A stretch of 64,000 bases of DNA, from assembly GCF_032854445.1 (NCBI RefSeq), contig NC_088304.1, positions 25,245,704 to 25,309,703 of the forward strand, given 5' to 3'. The translations under genes and the position numbers were made by a program. The stretch's first letter is position 1; each line of letters begins with the position of its first letter. The DNA is from Liolophura sinensis (lineage: Eukaryota > Mollusca > Polyplacophora > Chitonida > Chitonidae). The notes below the pieces were generated by a model, which saw only the letters and a program-made list of their open reading frames with translations, had not been told where the DNA came from and did not search any database. Shown piece after piece: positions 24,301 to 33,430 of the stretch.

Positions 24301-26950
24301 CTCTTTCTGGTTTCCTCCCACCATAATGCTGGCCGCTGTCGTATGAGCGAAATATTCTTGAGTACAGCATAAAACACCAATTAAACAAACAAATAAATAA
24401 ATATCAAACAAAGAATGGAAAATCTACTTTAGTCTGTGAAAAAGCAGTAAGCTGCATCATTTACTAGTCTCGCCACTGGGGTTTTTTTTTTTTTTTGTTC
24501 TTGTCAGGAATATCTTAGAGAAGATAAGTTCAGAGGTTGCCATGGTTACCGCATTGCCATGGACCTGCAATTCTCTCTGAATGCAGATTTGTTATTGTAT
24601 GCAGTGTTAAGACGCTGTGGTTACATGCATATTGGTCATGATGTCTGGTGTCGTGGGTATTGCCATTCAGTGGAACAGCATTTTAAATATATCATCTTTG
24701 TGACCAGTCTACTATTCCATGTTTTCATAACACAGTGATTATTTCCCTTTCCCCTCTTTGACAGGAGATATCAGTTCAACTATCTAATGCTGTCGGCATT
24801 GGGAAGTACTAATGTGATGGAATTTAAACAGCCACGGTGATCAACTTGTGAAATAATCATTGCAGTGTGCCTCTGTGCAGTGCAAAACTGACAAAGTACA
24901 CAGCAATATTTTCCATTGTCTTGTATGCTTTAATACTAAACAGAAGAGCAAGACATCTGCTTTAAAGGGAGGTAAATCCTCAAAAAAGAAGTAAGTCCAA
25001 ACTAGGGAATTAGGACACACTGTCAGTTTGTAAAATTGATGGGGTTTGGAGGTGTGTGGTTATGTCCTTGGTTGTGTTTGTCTAATCATTGTGTAATTTG
25101 CTAACTATCTATCCTGCTCTGTTGTACAGGATAGACGGTGTGACAAGGAAGCTCCAGTCGCGACTTCCTGTTCTGTCTGATGCTGAGCGAGAACTTCAGA
25201 AAGATCTCAGCAAGATGAAGGACAACTTGAGACATATGGAAGCTCAACTAGAACAGGTGATCCTTGTGGGAATAAGTTGTCTTATAACAGTGTTTGGATA
25301 AAAAAGCATGATTTTCCTGACAAATAAGTTCTATTTTTTGAGCTCAAAGGGTGTGATTTGGTGAACAGCCATTTGCTTTTAGTCATAAGGATTTATTTAT
25401 TGATTTATTTGATTTGTGTTTTACGCCATACTTAAGATATTTCACTTATACGACGTCGGCGAGCATTATGGTGGGAGGAAGCAGTGCAGAGCCCGGAGGA
25501 AACCCACGACAATCCACAGCTTGCTGCAGACCTTCCCACATAGAGGAAACCAGCATGAGCTGGACTTGAACTCAACAGTGCATTGGTGAGAGGCTCCTGG
25601 GTCATTACGCTGTGCTAGCGCGCTGACCAACTGAGCCACGGAGGCTCCCATAAGGAGATAAGTGTTTGTCTTGAATTCCACTGTCGTAGTTACATTTGGT
25701 GAGTTCATACTGTAAACCATGCCATGTGAACACAGCCTTATATCTAGTGCCTTACAACACTGGCCTCATGGACATTTGGTAGGGAACTTCACCTAATTTT
25801 ATATTTTTCACAGAAAACGGTTGACAAACAATAAGTGGAATGTTATGCCGTTGGATCAAGTGTAGTTTCACACAAAGTATGGTTTTATCAGTCAACACAA
25901 ATTGATCCCTTCCTAAGATGCAAACATGCAAAAAGGTTGAACAGTTTTACATATCTCATTGTAATATTTTGTGTTTTTAATGACTTCCCTTTTTATTTGT
26001 TTCAGATTCGCATAAAGCGCCAGTATCAAGAGCGCCAAATCAACCAGTCCAGAAAGGCAGGATCATCAAGTTCCGTCCTGAATACTAACCAGTCATCGCA
26101 GATAAAAGAAGTTTTGAATCAACAGTGAGTAGAACGTTTATTCCTGAAAAGTAAAGCTAAAAGTGTGTGTAGCCAGTTGAGGCTGGATTTGAACTTGCGA
26201 CCTTGTCAGTCATAGGTTAGTGGTCCTTACCTTAATTCAACCAGACTCTTCACCATTTGTATGTGTTAATGTCTTTAGTGTGGCCTTGACCTTTTGAACA
26301 GGATCAGGATGTGACTGAGTATGTTAGTAAAGGTACACATTTCCCGAATGTGGGTACTTCATGTCTAACTGTGGCACAAGAAGATTTTTTATGTCTTTCA
26401 ACACTAATATGAACTATATTTCTGATTATAGTCCAATAAATACTCTCTAGGAAAGTAGTTTGATTTAATTTCTTAGAATTTTTTTGACGTAGTGAATTGC
26501 ATTTGAAACTTTGGATTCTTCGGTGGCCATTTTGGAACACATAGGGACCCTGCCGTCACATAGGTTTTTTGACACTTGACACGGAGACTGCTAGATATAA
26601 TGAATCGAAATGCACAAATGTACAGAAACATGAAGGCTTTCACAGAATGGACCTTGAAATGAACTATTTCATGACCTAAATACGAATGTGACGTAATCGG
26701 TATCCTTTATGTCCCAAGAGATCACAGTAGAATTGGATGTTTTCTAATCGTTTTACTTTGTTGAAAAAAATTCTTAAAAACATGAATCAAACTGTTTTTC
26801 TGGACAGTTTTGAATGGTCTTTCATCTGATACATACTTGATTTTGGTGTGTTCTTTGATTTTAAAATTTTGTATTTTTGTTTTCAGAAATGAAGACATCT
26901 GCAGCCTTATGAAGAGTGTCAGCGAGCTTAAGTTAGAAGTTGGAACATGA
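7169..26950 (+). CDS. NUP88: Nucleoporin 88 (complete, 15 coding exons)
   Basis: NUP88 is a nuclear-pore scaffold protein of the cytoplasmic face; with Nup214 it supports CRM1-dependent export. Coding exons: 7169-7423, 12649-12818, 13059-13184, 15598-15831, 17665-17863, 18134-18305, 19072-19170, 19425-19503, 20088-20192, 21098-21244, 22439-22561, 23651-23797, 25130-25256, 26006-26124, 26887-26950. Every junction is GT..AG, the phases agree, and the joined frame is 2166 nt (721 aa; human 741). Exons 1-10 give the N-terminal beta-propeller part ([38 protein letters not shown]). Exons 11-15 give the coiled-coil C-terminus ([37 protein letters not shown]). The ATG was chosen because MAAA matches the family start. 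At exon 11 a second AG six bases downstream would remove two residues. Exon 3 ends in an amplified donor array. Exon limits rest on reading and lack RNA evidence. Confidence 0.95.
8640..8950 (-). mobile_element. SINE family B copy (diverged)
   Basis: Read on the minus strand, this carries the family B body (TCAATAGTGTCATTGGCATG) and ends in the tail motif ACTGAAAAATTGTTAACTAC. The tRNA-like head is at the right end near 8925-8950 (a TCGGGAGACCCGAGATCAAA-like segment). It is diverged and has no clear target-site duplication. Confidence 0.6.
8972..9310 (-). mobile_element. SINE family C copy with tRNA-like head
   Basis: On the minus strand the element starts near 9310 with a tRNA-like head (GATAGCACAGTTGGTAGAGC as A box, then GGGTCAATCCCGG as B box). 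Its body differs from families A and B. It ends with the tail CATATGACTGAAAAATTGTT followed by AAGTACAACGTTAAACCCTA, the same tail as family B. Simple GAGT repeats follow. An autonomous tRNA gene is excluded because the head lacks a closed cloverleaf and is joined to a SINE body. Confidence 0.65.
11281..11400 (+). repeat. 20-bp tandem repeat, 6 copies
   Basis: The unit CTCAGGTTTCAATGTTACAA is repeated six times without gaps, with single-base differences in copies 4 and 6. It lies in NUP88 intron 1. The unit contains CAGGTTT, a weak donor-like string. Confidence 0.95.
11462..11820 (+). mobile_element. SINE family B copy, near full length
   Basis: The head has an A-box-like segment (GGCCTAATGGTTAGTGCGTC) and a B-box-like segment (GGATCAAACTCGG). 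The body includes GGTGTCTTTGGCATGATACT, and the tail TCATATGACTGAAAAATTGT leads into an ATTC-rich 3' end. Confidence 0.75.
11826..12005 (+). mobile_element. SINE family B copy, internally deleted
   Basis: The head is well preserved (GTGGTCTAATGGTTAGAGCA and GGATCAAACCCTGG). The body stops after the GGTTAGAGCAAGGAAACAGA block and jumps to a short tail (CATATGACTAAAATGTTAGG). Confidence 0.65.
12390..12547 (+). mobile_element. SINE family B body fragment
   Basis: The fragment carries the central part of family B (ACTTTAAAAATGGTACTTCT through GGGGTGTCTTGTCTGGTGTC), with a degraded head and no tail. It ends about 100 bp before NUP88 exon 2. Confidence 0.6.
13185..15420 (+). repeat. 50-bp minisatellite built from the NUP88 exon 3 end plus its splice donor
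   Basis: The array starts exactly at the exon 3 donor. Each 50-bp unit consists of about 43 bp matching the end of exon 3 (GTAACCACATCACACTGCTC through GATAATGTTCTCAG) plus the first intron bases (GTGGGTC or GTGTGTC). Roughly 40 units can be followed, so the CAG|GTG[TGA]GT donor is repeated about 40 times. Units near the exon are nearly identical. Beyond the SINE at 14351-14620 they decay, and from about 15150 they form a longer compound unit of roughly 105 bp. A one-unit extension of exon 3 adds 50 nt and shifts the frame. The NUP88 reading frame needs the first donor at 13185. Confidence 0.92.
14351..14620 (+). mobile_element. SINE family A, full length, inserted in the NUP88 donor array
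   Basis: A complete family A element: head GGGGCCTCCGTGGCTCAGTC with B box GAGTTCAAGTCC, body CTTCCTCTCCGGCTGTACGT and GGATGGTCGTGGGTTTCCCC, tail TAAGTGAAATATTCTTGAGT then GCGGCGTAAAACACC and an A-rich end. Flanks CATCACAGTTCT and CATCACAGCCCT look like an imperfect 12-bp target-site duplication. It interrupts the 50-bp array and so is younger than at least part of it. Confidence 0.85.
16841..17180 (+). repeat. 112-bp tandem repeat, three copies, NUP88 intron 4
   Basis: Copies begin with GATTCTCAGC at 16841, 16953 and 17065, and a fourth starts at about 17174 and breaks off. The unit contains CCTGATCCACCCTGATATAT and GCCGTGGCCCCACGTGTAGC. It includes CATTGTGCTATC, which on the minus strand resembles a SINE A-box segment, so it may descend from a SINE head. 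No coding potential is seen. Confidence 0.85.
18681..18797 (+). mobile_element. SINE family A, 5'-truncated
   Basis: Only the 3' half remains: GTCGTGGGTTTCCCTCGGGC, CCTCCCACCATAATGCTGAC and the tail TAAGTGAAGTACTCTTGAGT. It sits in NUP88 intron 6. Confidence 0.7.
20484..20902 (+). mobile_element. SINE family A split by a nested MITE
   Basis: The head (GGACCTCCATGGGCTAGTGC) lies at 20484-20534 and the body and tail resume at 20769 (AAGTCTCTCACCAGGTCTGG through TAAGTGAAATATTCTTGAGT). The two parts are separated by the 231-bp inverted-repeat element at 20535-20765. Joined, they follow the order of intact family A copies. Confidence 0.7.
20535..20765. mobile_element. MITE with GGCCC-start terminal inverted repeats, CAG target duplication
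   Basis: The left end reads GGCCCAGTTGTTTGAAAG. The right end is the inverse complement of GGCCCGGTTGTTCAAAG. The element is flanked by CAG on both sides (20532-20534 and 20766-20768), and the surrounding SINE closes neatly across it. At 231 bp with no reading frame it is a non-autonomous DNA transposon. I cannot name the superfamily from the sequence alone. Confidence 0.75.
21727..21870 (-). mobile_element. SINE family A fragment, reverse
   Basis: Tail and central body only, reading on the plus strand as GCACTCAAGAACATTTCACT, ACGACATCAGCCAATGTGAT and CCCACGACCATCTGCAGATT. It is diverged from the intact copies. Confidence 0.65.
21964..22212 (+). mobile_element. SINE family A, nearly full length, diverged
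   Basis: Head TCTCCATGGCCAAGGGGGTT, B box GAGTTCAAATCCAG, body CTGGCTTTCTCTCTGGCCTT, tail TAAGTGGAATATTCTTGAGT and an AATAAATAGATAAA end. It lies in NUP88 intron 10. Confidence 0.75.
23060..23480 (+). repeat. About 175-bp direct repeat, 2.4 copies, NUP88 intron 11
   Basis: Two long copies (about 23060-23225 and 23236-23400) and a shorter third share blocks such as CAGTTTTCTGCATAAAGTTT, TGGTGGATACATATATACAC and TTGTCATGGTTGCCAGATTG. It looks like a dispersed invertebrate intron repeat caught in tandem. No tRNA-like head or coding frame is evident. Confidence 0.7.
24142..24402 (+). mobile_element. SINE family A, nearly full length
   Basis: The head is degraded (AAAGGTGGTTAACATGCCAG). The body (GGTTTCCTCTCCAGCCGTAT, CCTCCCACCATAATGCTGGC) and tail (CGAAATATTCTTGAGTACAG, then AAATAAATAAATA) are clear. 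Located in NUP88 intron 12. Confidence 0.75.
25392..25648 (-). mobile_element. SINE family A, full length, with target-site duplication
   Basis: A full minus-strand copy from the tail (TTTGTGTTTTACGCCATACT) at the left to the tRNA-like head (complement of CTGAGCCACGGAGGCTCC) at the right. CATAAGGA flanks both ends (25384-25391 and 25649-25656), fitting an 8-bp target-site duplication. Located in NUP88 intron 13. Confidence 0.85.
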
Positions 26951-27059
26951 TGGCAGCCGTGTTTGATATCTTCATCAATGGTCTTCTTGTCGTCCTGCAG
27001 TGACACTAAACAGGATCATTTTTCCGTTTTCAGGTTCACATACAGATTTATTCTGGCAT

Positions 27060-27350
27060 AAACTAACTGACTGAAACAAAGTGCCAGTGCTGACAATCAT
27101 TGAGGTAAAAACAAGATGACATTGTGGTATATAATGAAACTAAACAAAGGGGCAGTGCTGACAGTCAGTGAGGTAAAAACAGGATGACATTGTGGTATAT
27201 AATGAAGTGAAACAAAGAGGCGGTGCTGACAGTCAGTGAGGTAAAAACAGGATGACATTGTGGTATATAATGAGGTGAAACATAGTGCCAGTGCTGACAG
27301 TCAGTGAGGTAAAAACAAGATGACATTGTGGAATATAATGATGTGAAACA
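27060..27350 (+). repeat. About 61-bp tandem repeat just after the NUP88 stop codon
   Basis: About 4.5 copies of a unit containing GTGCTGACAGTCAGTGAGGT and GATGACATTGTGGTATATAA, starting about 110 bp after the stop codon and therefore probably transcribed in the 3' UTR. Divergence rises in the last copies up to about 27400. Confidence 0.85.
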
Positions 27351-29162
27351 GAGTGGAATTGCTGAAAACTAATGAGGTGAAACCAAGAAATCTTGTTGCA
27401 AAAGGTGGCGAAATAGAGTGCCATCTTTGAAAACAAACAGGGTGTAACCAGGCCACATTGTTGAAAACTACTGAGTAGCCTTGCTGAAAGCCTAGTGTTA
27501 TGTGAATAGCCATAACAAAATGCTGCATTAATCAGCCTACTTTCCGGTCTAGGAATGTTCGTTAAATTTTGTGTCATAAAGCAAAGGTCGAAATTAACAT
27601 TGTAAGTCTGCCCCAGGTGGACATAATTTGCTAGGGACAACCACAACCAGGCGCTTTCATTAGGTTCAGTTATATATTTCTAGCACTGAGACAATGGTCG
27701 TTTTGGGGTCAGCCGGCTGGAACATCTAATTTCGATCCCTGCAAAATGTTGATATAAGTAGTTTGCCTGCAGTGTTTGTGATCAAAAAGTTTCATCAAGA
27801 TAACAGAATATTTTGTCCGCGGGTGATTATTTTCAGCACAGCCCGGTGCTAACAGGAAAACTATTTATATATACGTTCATATGTACGTTAGTGCAAGTAC
27901 TTTATGTTAAGTCTAATGACAGTTATCATGGAACCACCAGGTTGCAACTGATGTCACAAGAACATTTGTGAAAGTTCAGCGAACAACATTTTCCACAGAA
28001 TTGCCACGGACTGGCTGACAGTATATACATGATGTAGGTGAGCTTAATCATGGGTGCTACCACGGACATCTTTTGAGTTCATGTATGAATGATTGGACGT
28101 AGGATCGGCAATCCTGTCGTACATGTCAGCGAAAAAGAAACAAGTTTTTGGTAATCTTGGAACTTCCTCTGTACAAGAGAAGCAGGTCAAGAAGGACATA
28201 ATGGCGTTTCTTCCAGCTATTCGCATTATTTAAAAAGAATGGCCGTAACAATGTTATTTACAGGCTAGTTTTGTCACCTCCCTGTTGACCTGTGTCACAA
28301 TACTGTTTGGTGCAAGACCTTGTCTTCTTCCTGCTGCTTATTTTCAGCGTTAAACATGCACATATGTTACTGAAGGCAAACCCAGCTTTGTTACGCTGAG
28401 CGAGATATTCTTGTACCATACCTATCCAGAACCAGGAAACCTGTTAACATGTTACAGCTGATTGATCTCTATATTTGTGAAAACAAACCCTGGGGAACTT
28501 GTTCTGTATAAATTTGTGACAACTATATAAAATACGGTGTTGAAAACTGAATAATTGTTACACGGAATTACGTGAACCCCATCATTAATTCTCATTTTCA
28601 TCCCCTCTCATATTTATTCATGATCTATTTTGTTTGGATTAAAGAGAGCACATTTTGAACAAATAAGGAGAGATTGAGATGTTCTTTATTCAAGTTTATG
28701 GGTTAAAGGTTTGAATACGGATTTTTTTTTTCCTGCAGGAATGATGATCAGTTTTATGGTTGAAGTAAATCCATGTGTGAATGTAATGTGCATGTCTGTA
28801 TGTCACTCGTGGGAATGTTCAACAGTAGCTTGCCAAATGTGAGTGGTTTATCCCGGACACTCTGGGTTTTTGTCAGCCACAGTACTGACAGCCATCGCGT
28901 AACTGAAAGAATTCTTGATTATGACATTCATCAACAATCAATTCATCAATCATTTATAACCTACGGTAACTGACCTGAAACAACGGGCATGACTAAGTTG
29001 TACATTTTACCTAATACTGAGAATTCCATTTCTGTTACAAAGAAGTTTTCAGGTTGGTTTGGAAGGTAGAGTGATATCCTACCAGGAAAAAATGTAAATT
29101 TCAGCTCCGAATGTAATATTTTAGGACATTTTTGGGCGAAATTTTAGGTCATTTACCGTATG

Positions 29163-29405
29163 CAAGATTTATTTATTTACTGGATTGGTGTTTTACGCCG
29201 TACTCATGAAAATTTCACTTATCCGACGGTGGCCATGATCATGGTGGAAAGGAACCGGGCAGAGCCTTGGGGGAAACACACGACCATCCGTAGATTGCTG
29301 CAAGACCTTCCCACGTACCGCCGGAGAGGAAGCCAGCGTGAGTTGGACTTCAAGTCACAATGTCCGCATTGGTGAGAGGTTTCTGTGTCATTGTGCCGCG
29401 CTTGA
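29163..29405 (-). mobile_element. SINE family A, reverse, head truncated
   Basis: The tail (ATTGGTGTTTTACGCCGTAC) and body (GAGAGGAAGCCAGCGTGAGT, GCATTGGTGAGAGGTTTCTG) are clear. It ends within the head, before the A box. Confidence 0.8.
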
Positions 29406-30244
29406 ACACCAAACGTCAATTATAATGGACGACCCTGGTCAATAATGGCAAGGCCAATTTCAAAAATGACGTATAACACAAACCTACTAAAGTTAATTAG
29501 GACCGAATCTTGAAAATAGAAGCAGTTATCAGTTTGCAATGATGCCCGAAAGGCGCATACATTTGATTACTATCCGGATTGTGTACTACCCTTATTTTTA
29601 ATTTATAAATTGTCGTTAATCAATATATATTTCATTGCACCTGTTCACTGCTTTTAATGTGTCGATTTTATTCAACATGTTATGGCGTATACTGTAAATC
29701 CGGGTTAAGCGGCATTACAAAGCAGAGTGCCACGCTAGTCCATATAGATTGATTCAGTGTGCTGATTTTATAAATTCTGACATTCATCGGATGAACTGAA
29801 GTGTTACCATTGATGTCGGAATTGTGAGAACGCACATGCAGATACAATTTATTCTGACACCCAGCCACCCATCATATTTGCTCTCAAGAGAACTATGCTG
29901 ATTATAACATTTAAGAAATTTAGAGTGAAGGCTTTTGATGGAATATTATATGAATAATGATGGATGGAATAAATATAGCAGGTTGAAGGGGCGAAAAATT
30001 AAAGGTGCAACACGAGTGAAATGCTTGACATCAATAACAAACCATTATTAAGCGAGGTTATCAGGGCCCTGATTCACAAAACGCATGTAGCGCTTCGTTC
30101 ACTGCGACGTAATACATACGATACTGATCCTCATGGAAGGCTTTGTAAACGGTCCTCACGTGCTCAGTGGTTTCAGTGATTTTGATTGGTGTTTTACGCC
30201 TTACTGGTTTCAGTGAAAACTATAATTGAAAAGCAAAGGAATTA

Positions 30245-30383
30245 ATTCAACATAAATATTTTATTATACTAACAGGATATTATCTTGAATATGACACAGT
30301 ATTGTGTTATAATAATATAACACATTCTAGCATCACTCAAGCAAGAGACTTTAGGTTAAAATTAACACATTAATTTTTTAAGT
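30245..30383 (-). mobile_element. Half copy of the TAACAG-type MITE
   Basis: The inverse complement runs ACTTAAAAAATTAATGTGTT, GAGTGATGCTAGAATGTGTT, ATAATATCCTGTTAGTATAA, matching in order the left half of the complete element at 46129-46376. The second inverted repeat is missing. Confidence 0.6.
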
Positions 30384-30544
30384 GTAGTTAATTGTGATTC
30401 CCAGATATTTCTACATTGGTGCAGTGTTTATATAATCCATACCGGTACTCGGAGTTACGTCATTTCAGGTAAGTCAAGGATCTCTACTTGGTCTACATCA
30501 TTACGCTTTTCAAAACACCATTTCCCCAAAATACGCTTAGGGTC

Positions 30545-30615
30545 AGAATGTTTGCTATATGTTTATGATGCTATATGTTTATGATGCTATATGTTTATGA
30601 TGCTATATGTTTATG
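30545..30615 (+). repeat. 16-bp tandem repeat, about 4 copies
   Basis: The unit GCTATATGTTTATGAT is repeated four times with the last copy imperfect. Confidence 0.9.
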
Positions 30616-30781
30616 ATTCCACCTTACAGAAAAAAAATAGATGATTGCTGATCTTCAGGAAGGCAATGACATGGTTGGCATTTTGATGCCAAAACTTAAA
30701 GCTGTAGTAAATTAGCACGATTAGTACCACCTTAAACAAGAAAACCTGTTTTACATGTATCTTTGATCATGAAATGTCAAG

Positions 30782-30985
30782 CATAGAACTTCCAGCTCAT
30801 ACTGGCTTCCTCTCCGGCCCTGCGTGGGAAGGTCTGACGGCCACCTGCGGATAGTCGTGGGTTTCCGCCGGGCTCTGCCCGGTTTCCTCCCACCATCATG
30901 CTGGCCGCCGTCGTATGAGTGAAATATTTTTGAGTACGGCGTAAAACACCATTCAAATCAAAAAAAAAAAAAGAAAAAAAAGACA
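30782..30985 (+). mobile_element. SINE family A, 5'-truncated
   Basis: Begins at the end of the head (CCAGCTCATACTGGCTTCCT). It carries a well-preserved body and tail (TGAGTGAAATATTTTTGAGT, ACGGCGTAAAACACC) and ends in an A-run. Confidence 0.8.
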
Positions 30986-31051
30986 AGTATAGAACTCGTG
31001 GAAAAAAAACAGTCAGAAGTTACAATTCATGAATTACAATTCATCATTGTG

Positions 31052-31306
31052 TATTTATTTATTTGAATGGAGTTTTACGTCGTGCTCAAAAATATTTGAC
31101 TTATACAATGGCGACCAGCATTATGGTGGGAAGAAGCCATGTAGAGTCCGGGGAAGCTCATGTTCATCTGCCAAAATTTGCTGCCAGACATTCTCACCGG
31201 AGAGGGAATCGGCATAAGCTGGACTTGAACTCACAGCGATCGCACTGGCGAGAGGCTCCTGGATCACTGTGCTGGGCAAGCACGATTGTACTAGGTCACG
31301 GAGGCA
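31052..31306 (-). mobile_element. SINE family A, full length, diverged
   Basis: Reads from tail (GGAGTTTTACGTCGTGCTCA) to head (TACTAGGTCACGGAGGCAC) with many scattered substitutions. Confidence 0.75.
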
Positions 31307-31726
31307 CAAATATATTTACAACATACTTACCATGGCGATAGAAATTCAGTTCTGATCGTAAAAGTACACCTACTAAATCAATAACAGGGTTTTTTTTTCC
31401 CACGAGTTAGCAGGTGGGGCGAAGGGGTTATGGCAGATTGGTTTAGATTCTTTCCTGGTTTTTCAGTCGCTAGGACGCTCGGCATATTGGTTAATCCCAC
31501 TTGGTTAGGCATTTCTATTAACTGTGAAAGCAGATGCTTTCTCTGACGTCACATAGACCTTGTTTTGAATGTTTTAGCCTCGTCAGAATTCCACATTAAA
31601 AGTTGATTTATAGAGTTACCAAACACGTCACAAAAGAATTGTCATGGCCAATCACGTCCGTTTCCACACCTCTTCGAAATAAAAGTTAATATTATTCGAT
31701 ATTTGTCCTTTTATTTTGTTAGATAT

Positions 31727-31925
31727 TTTATTTATTTATTTATATAATTGGTGTTTTACGCCGTACTCAAGAATATTTCACTTATACGACGGCGGCCAGC
31801 ATTATGGTGGGTGGAAACCGGGCAGAGCCCGGGGGAAACCCACGACCATCCGCAAGTTGCTGAAGACCTTCCCACGTGCGGCCAGAGAGGAAGCCAGCAT
31901 GAGCTAGACTTAAGCTCGCTATGCC
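31727..31925 (-). mobile_element. SINE family A, reverse, head missing
   Basis: The tail (ATTGGTGTTTTACGCCGTAC) and body are close to the consensus. The copy breaks off after the region matching CCAGCATGAGCTAGACTTAA. A poor forward tail fragment follows at about 31990-32050. Confidence 0.75.
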
Positions 31926-32499
31926 GTGAAAATCTCTGCTGGTAAATGCCTTTTCCTCCTTCCCTGCACTCCCGTTTCTTCCACTTACAAACATTACCGC
32001 CGTCGTGTACAGATGAAATATTATTGAGTACATTTTTCCAAAAATAAATAACCAAAGCAAACAAAACCTTAAAAATAGTACCACTGAAAAACGAAGTCCT
32101 AAATACTGATTACACTTTCGCTGCAACAAATTCAAGAAAAGAAATGTTGAAATGTAACCGACAAATCATTTATTTTCAAATGTTTAAAGAATCCTTTGTT
32201 CAGGGCTCTTGGAGCCTTAGTAGAAAATGTAAATGGTAACCATCTAAATTTGTCAGTTTTTGAGACGAAATTCAAGATAAGTCAGAGAGTTTAAATTATT
32301 TTTGAAAAAAAGTGGCAGAAAGATGGGGAAACGAGTATTTCATATACACGGAGTTTGTTCGTGTATTTGATCTGTGTATACATCATGTTCCAGGACTTTT
32401 CCTCATGATGAATTGCTCACTTGACAGACTGGAAGAAAGAAAGATATTTGTGATTTTAACGAGATGAGTATCTATAAGTGTTAACAGTACATACTCTTG

Positions 32500-33020
32500 T
32501 GTATATACTTCAAAGAATATGGTCAACCAAATATGTGCATATACGTCACAGAATACAGTCAACCAAATGTGTGCATATATGTCACAGAATACAGTCAACC
32601 AAATCTGTGCATATACGTCACAGAATACTGTGTTCACATACGTCAGAGAATACAGTGTTCATATACGTCACAGAATGCACTCAACCAAATGTGTGCACAC
32701 GTCACAGAATACTGTCAACAAAATGTGTGCACACGTCACAGAATACAGTCCACCAAATGTGTGCACATACGTCACAGGATACAGTCAACCAAATGTGCGC
32801 ATATAGGTCACAGAATACAGTCAACCAAAATGTGTGCACATACGTCACAGAACACAGTCAACCAAATGTGTTCATACGTCACAGAATAGTCAACCAAATG
32901 TATTCATACGTCACAGAATACAGTCAACCAAAAGTGTGCATACACGTCACAGGAAAATCAACCAAATGTGTGCGTACGTTACAGAATACAGTCTGCCAAA
33001 TGTGTGCATTTCACTGGTTA
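32500..33020 (+). repeat. About 35-bp minisatellite downstream of PIPOX
   Basis: About 14 to 15 copies of a unit like ACGTCACAGAATACAGTCAA plus CCAAATGTGTGCATAT. It keeps long frames open by repetition, but these are low-complexity translations with no family resemblance. It begins about 410 bp after the PIPOX stop codon. Confidence 0.9.
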
Positions 33021-33067
33021 CAATGGTTTATTAATTTTTTTTAGAGGATTTTTATGCCAGTATTGCG

Positions 33068-33142
33068 ATGGGGGGAAACCCATGACGATCCACAGTTTGC
33101 TGAAGACCTTTCCTCGTACGACTGGAGAGGAGGCCAGCCTAT
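33068..33142 (-). mobile_element. SINE family A body fragment
   Basis: The central segment only (GGGGAAACCCATGACGATCC, GACTGGAGAGGAGGCCAGCC). Confidence 0.55.
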
Positions 33143-33430
33143 AGGTTAGAATCAATAAAGCGTTTACACATCACTGCTTATACTCAGTTAGGTGTGTACA
33201 CGCAACTGATTACAGTCGATGGACTGTGTTCACCTCACTTGCTCTGTAATCAGCTAAGTGTTTACATATCACTGGATATACTCAATCAGGTGAGGTAAAG
33301 GCCACTGATTAGGCCACTGATTGGTCAACTGATTGTGTTCATTTCACTTGTTCTGTAATCAGCTGTGTACTCCTCACATGTTGCTATCAATCGAGCACAC
33401 CTTATGGGATATAACCAATCAACTCAGTTA

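Larger units (their letters stand above)
26951..33430. other. Intergenic region between the NUP88 and PIPOX 3' ends
   Basis: The region starts after the NUP88 stop codon and ends at the PIPOX stop codon, so it contains both 3' UTRs, whose ends I cannot fix. No convincing coding exon is present. It contains a 61-bp tandem array (27060-27350), a half MITE (30245-30383), at least six SINE A copies or fragments, a 16-bp repeat (30545-30615) and a 35-bp array (32500-33020). The stretch from about 27360 to 29160 shows no identifiable feature. Confidence 0.7.
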
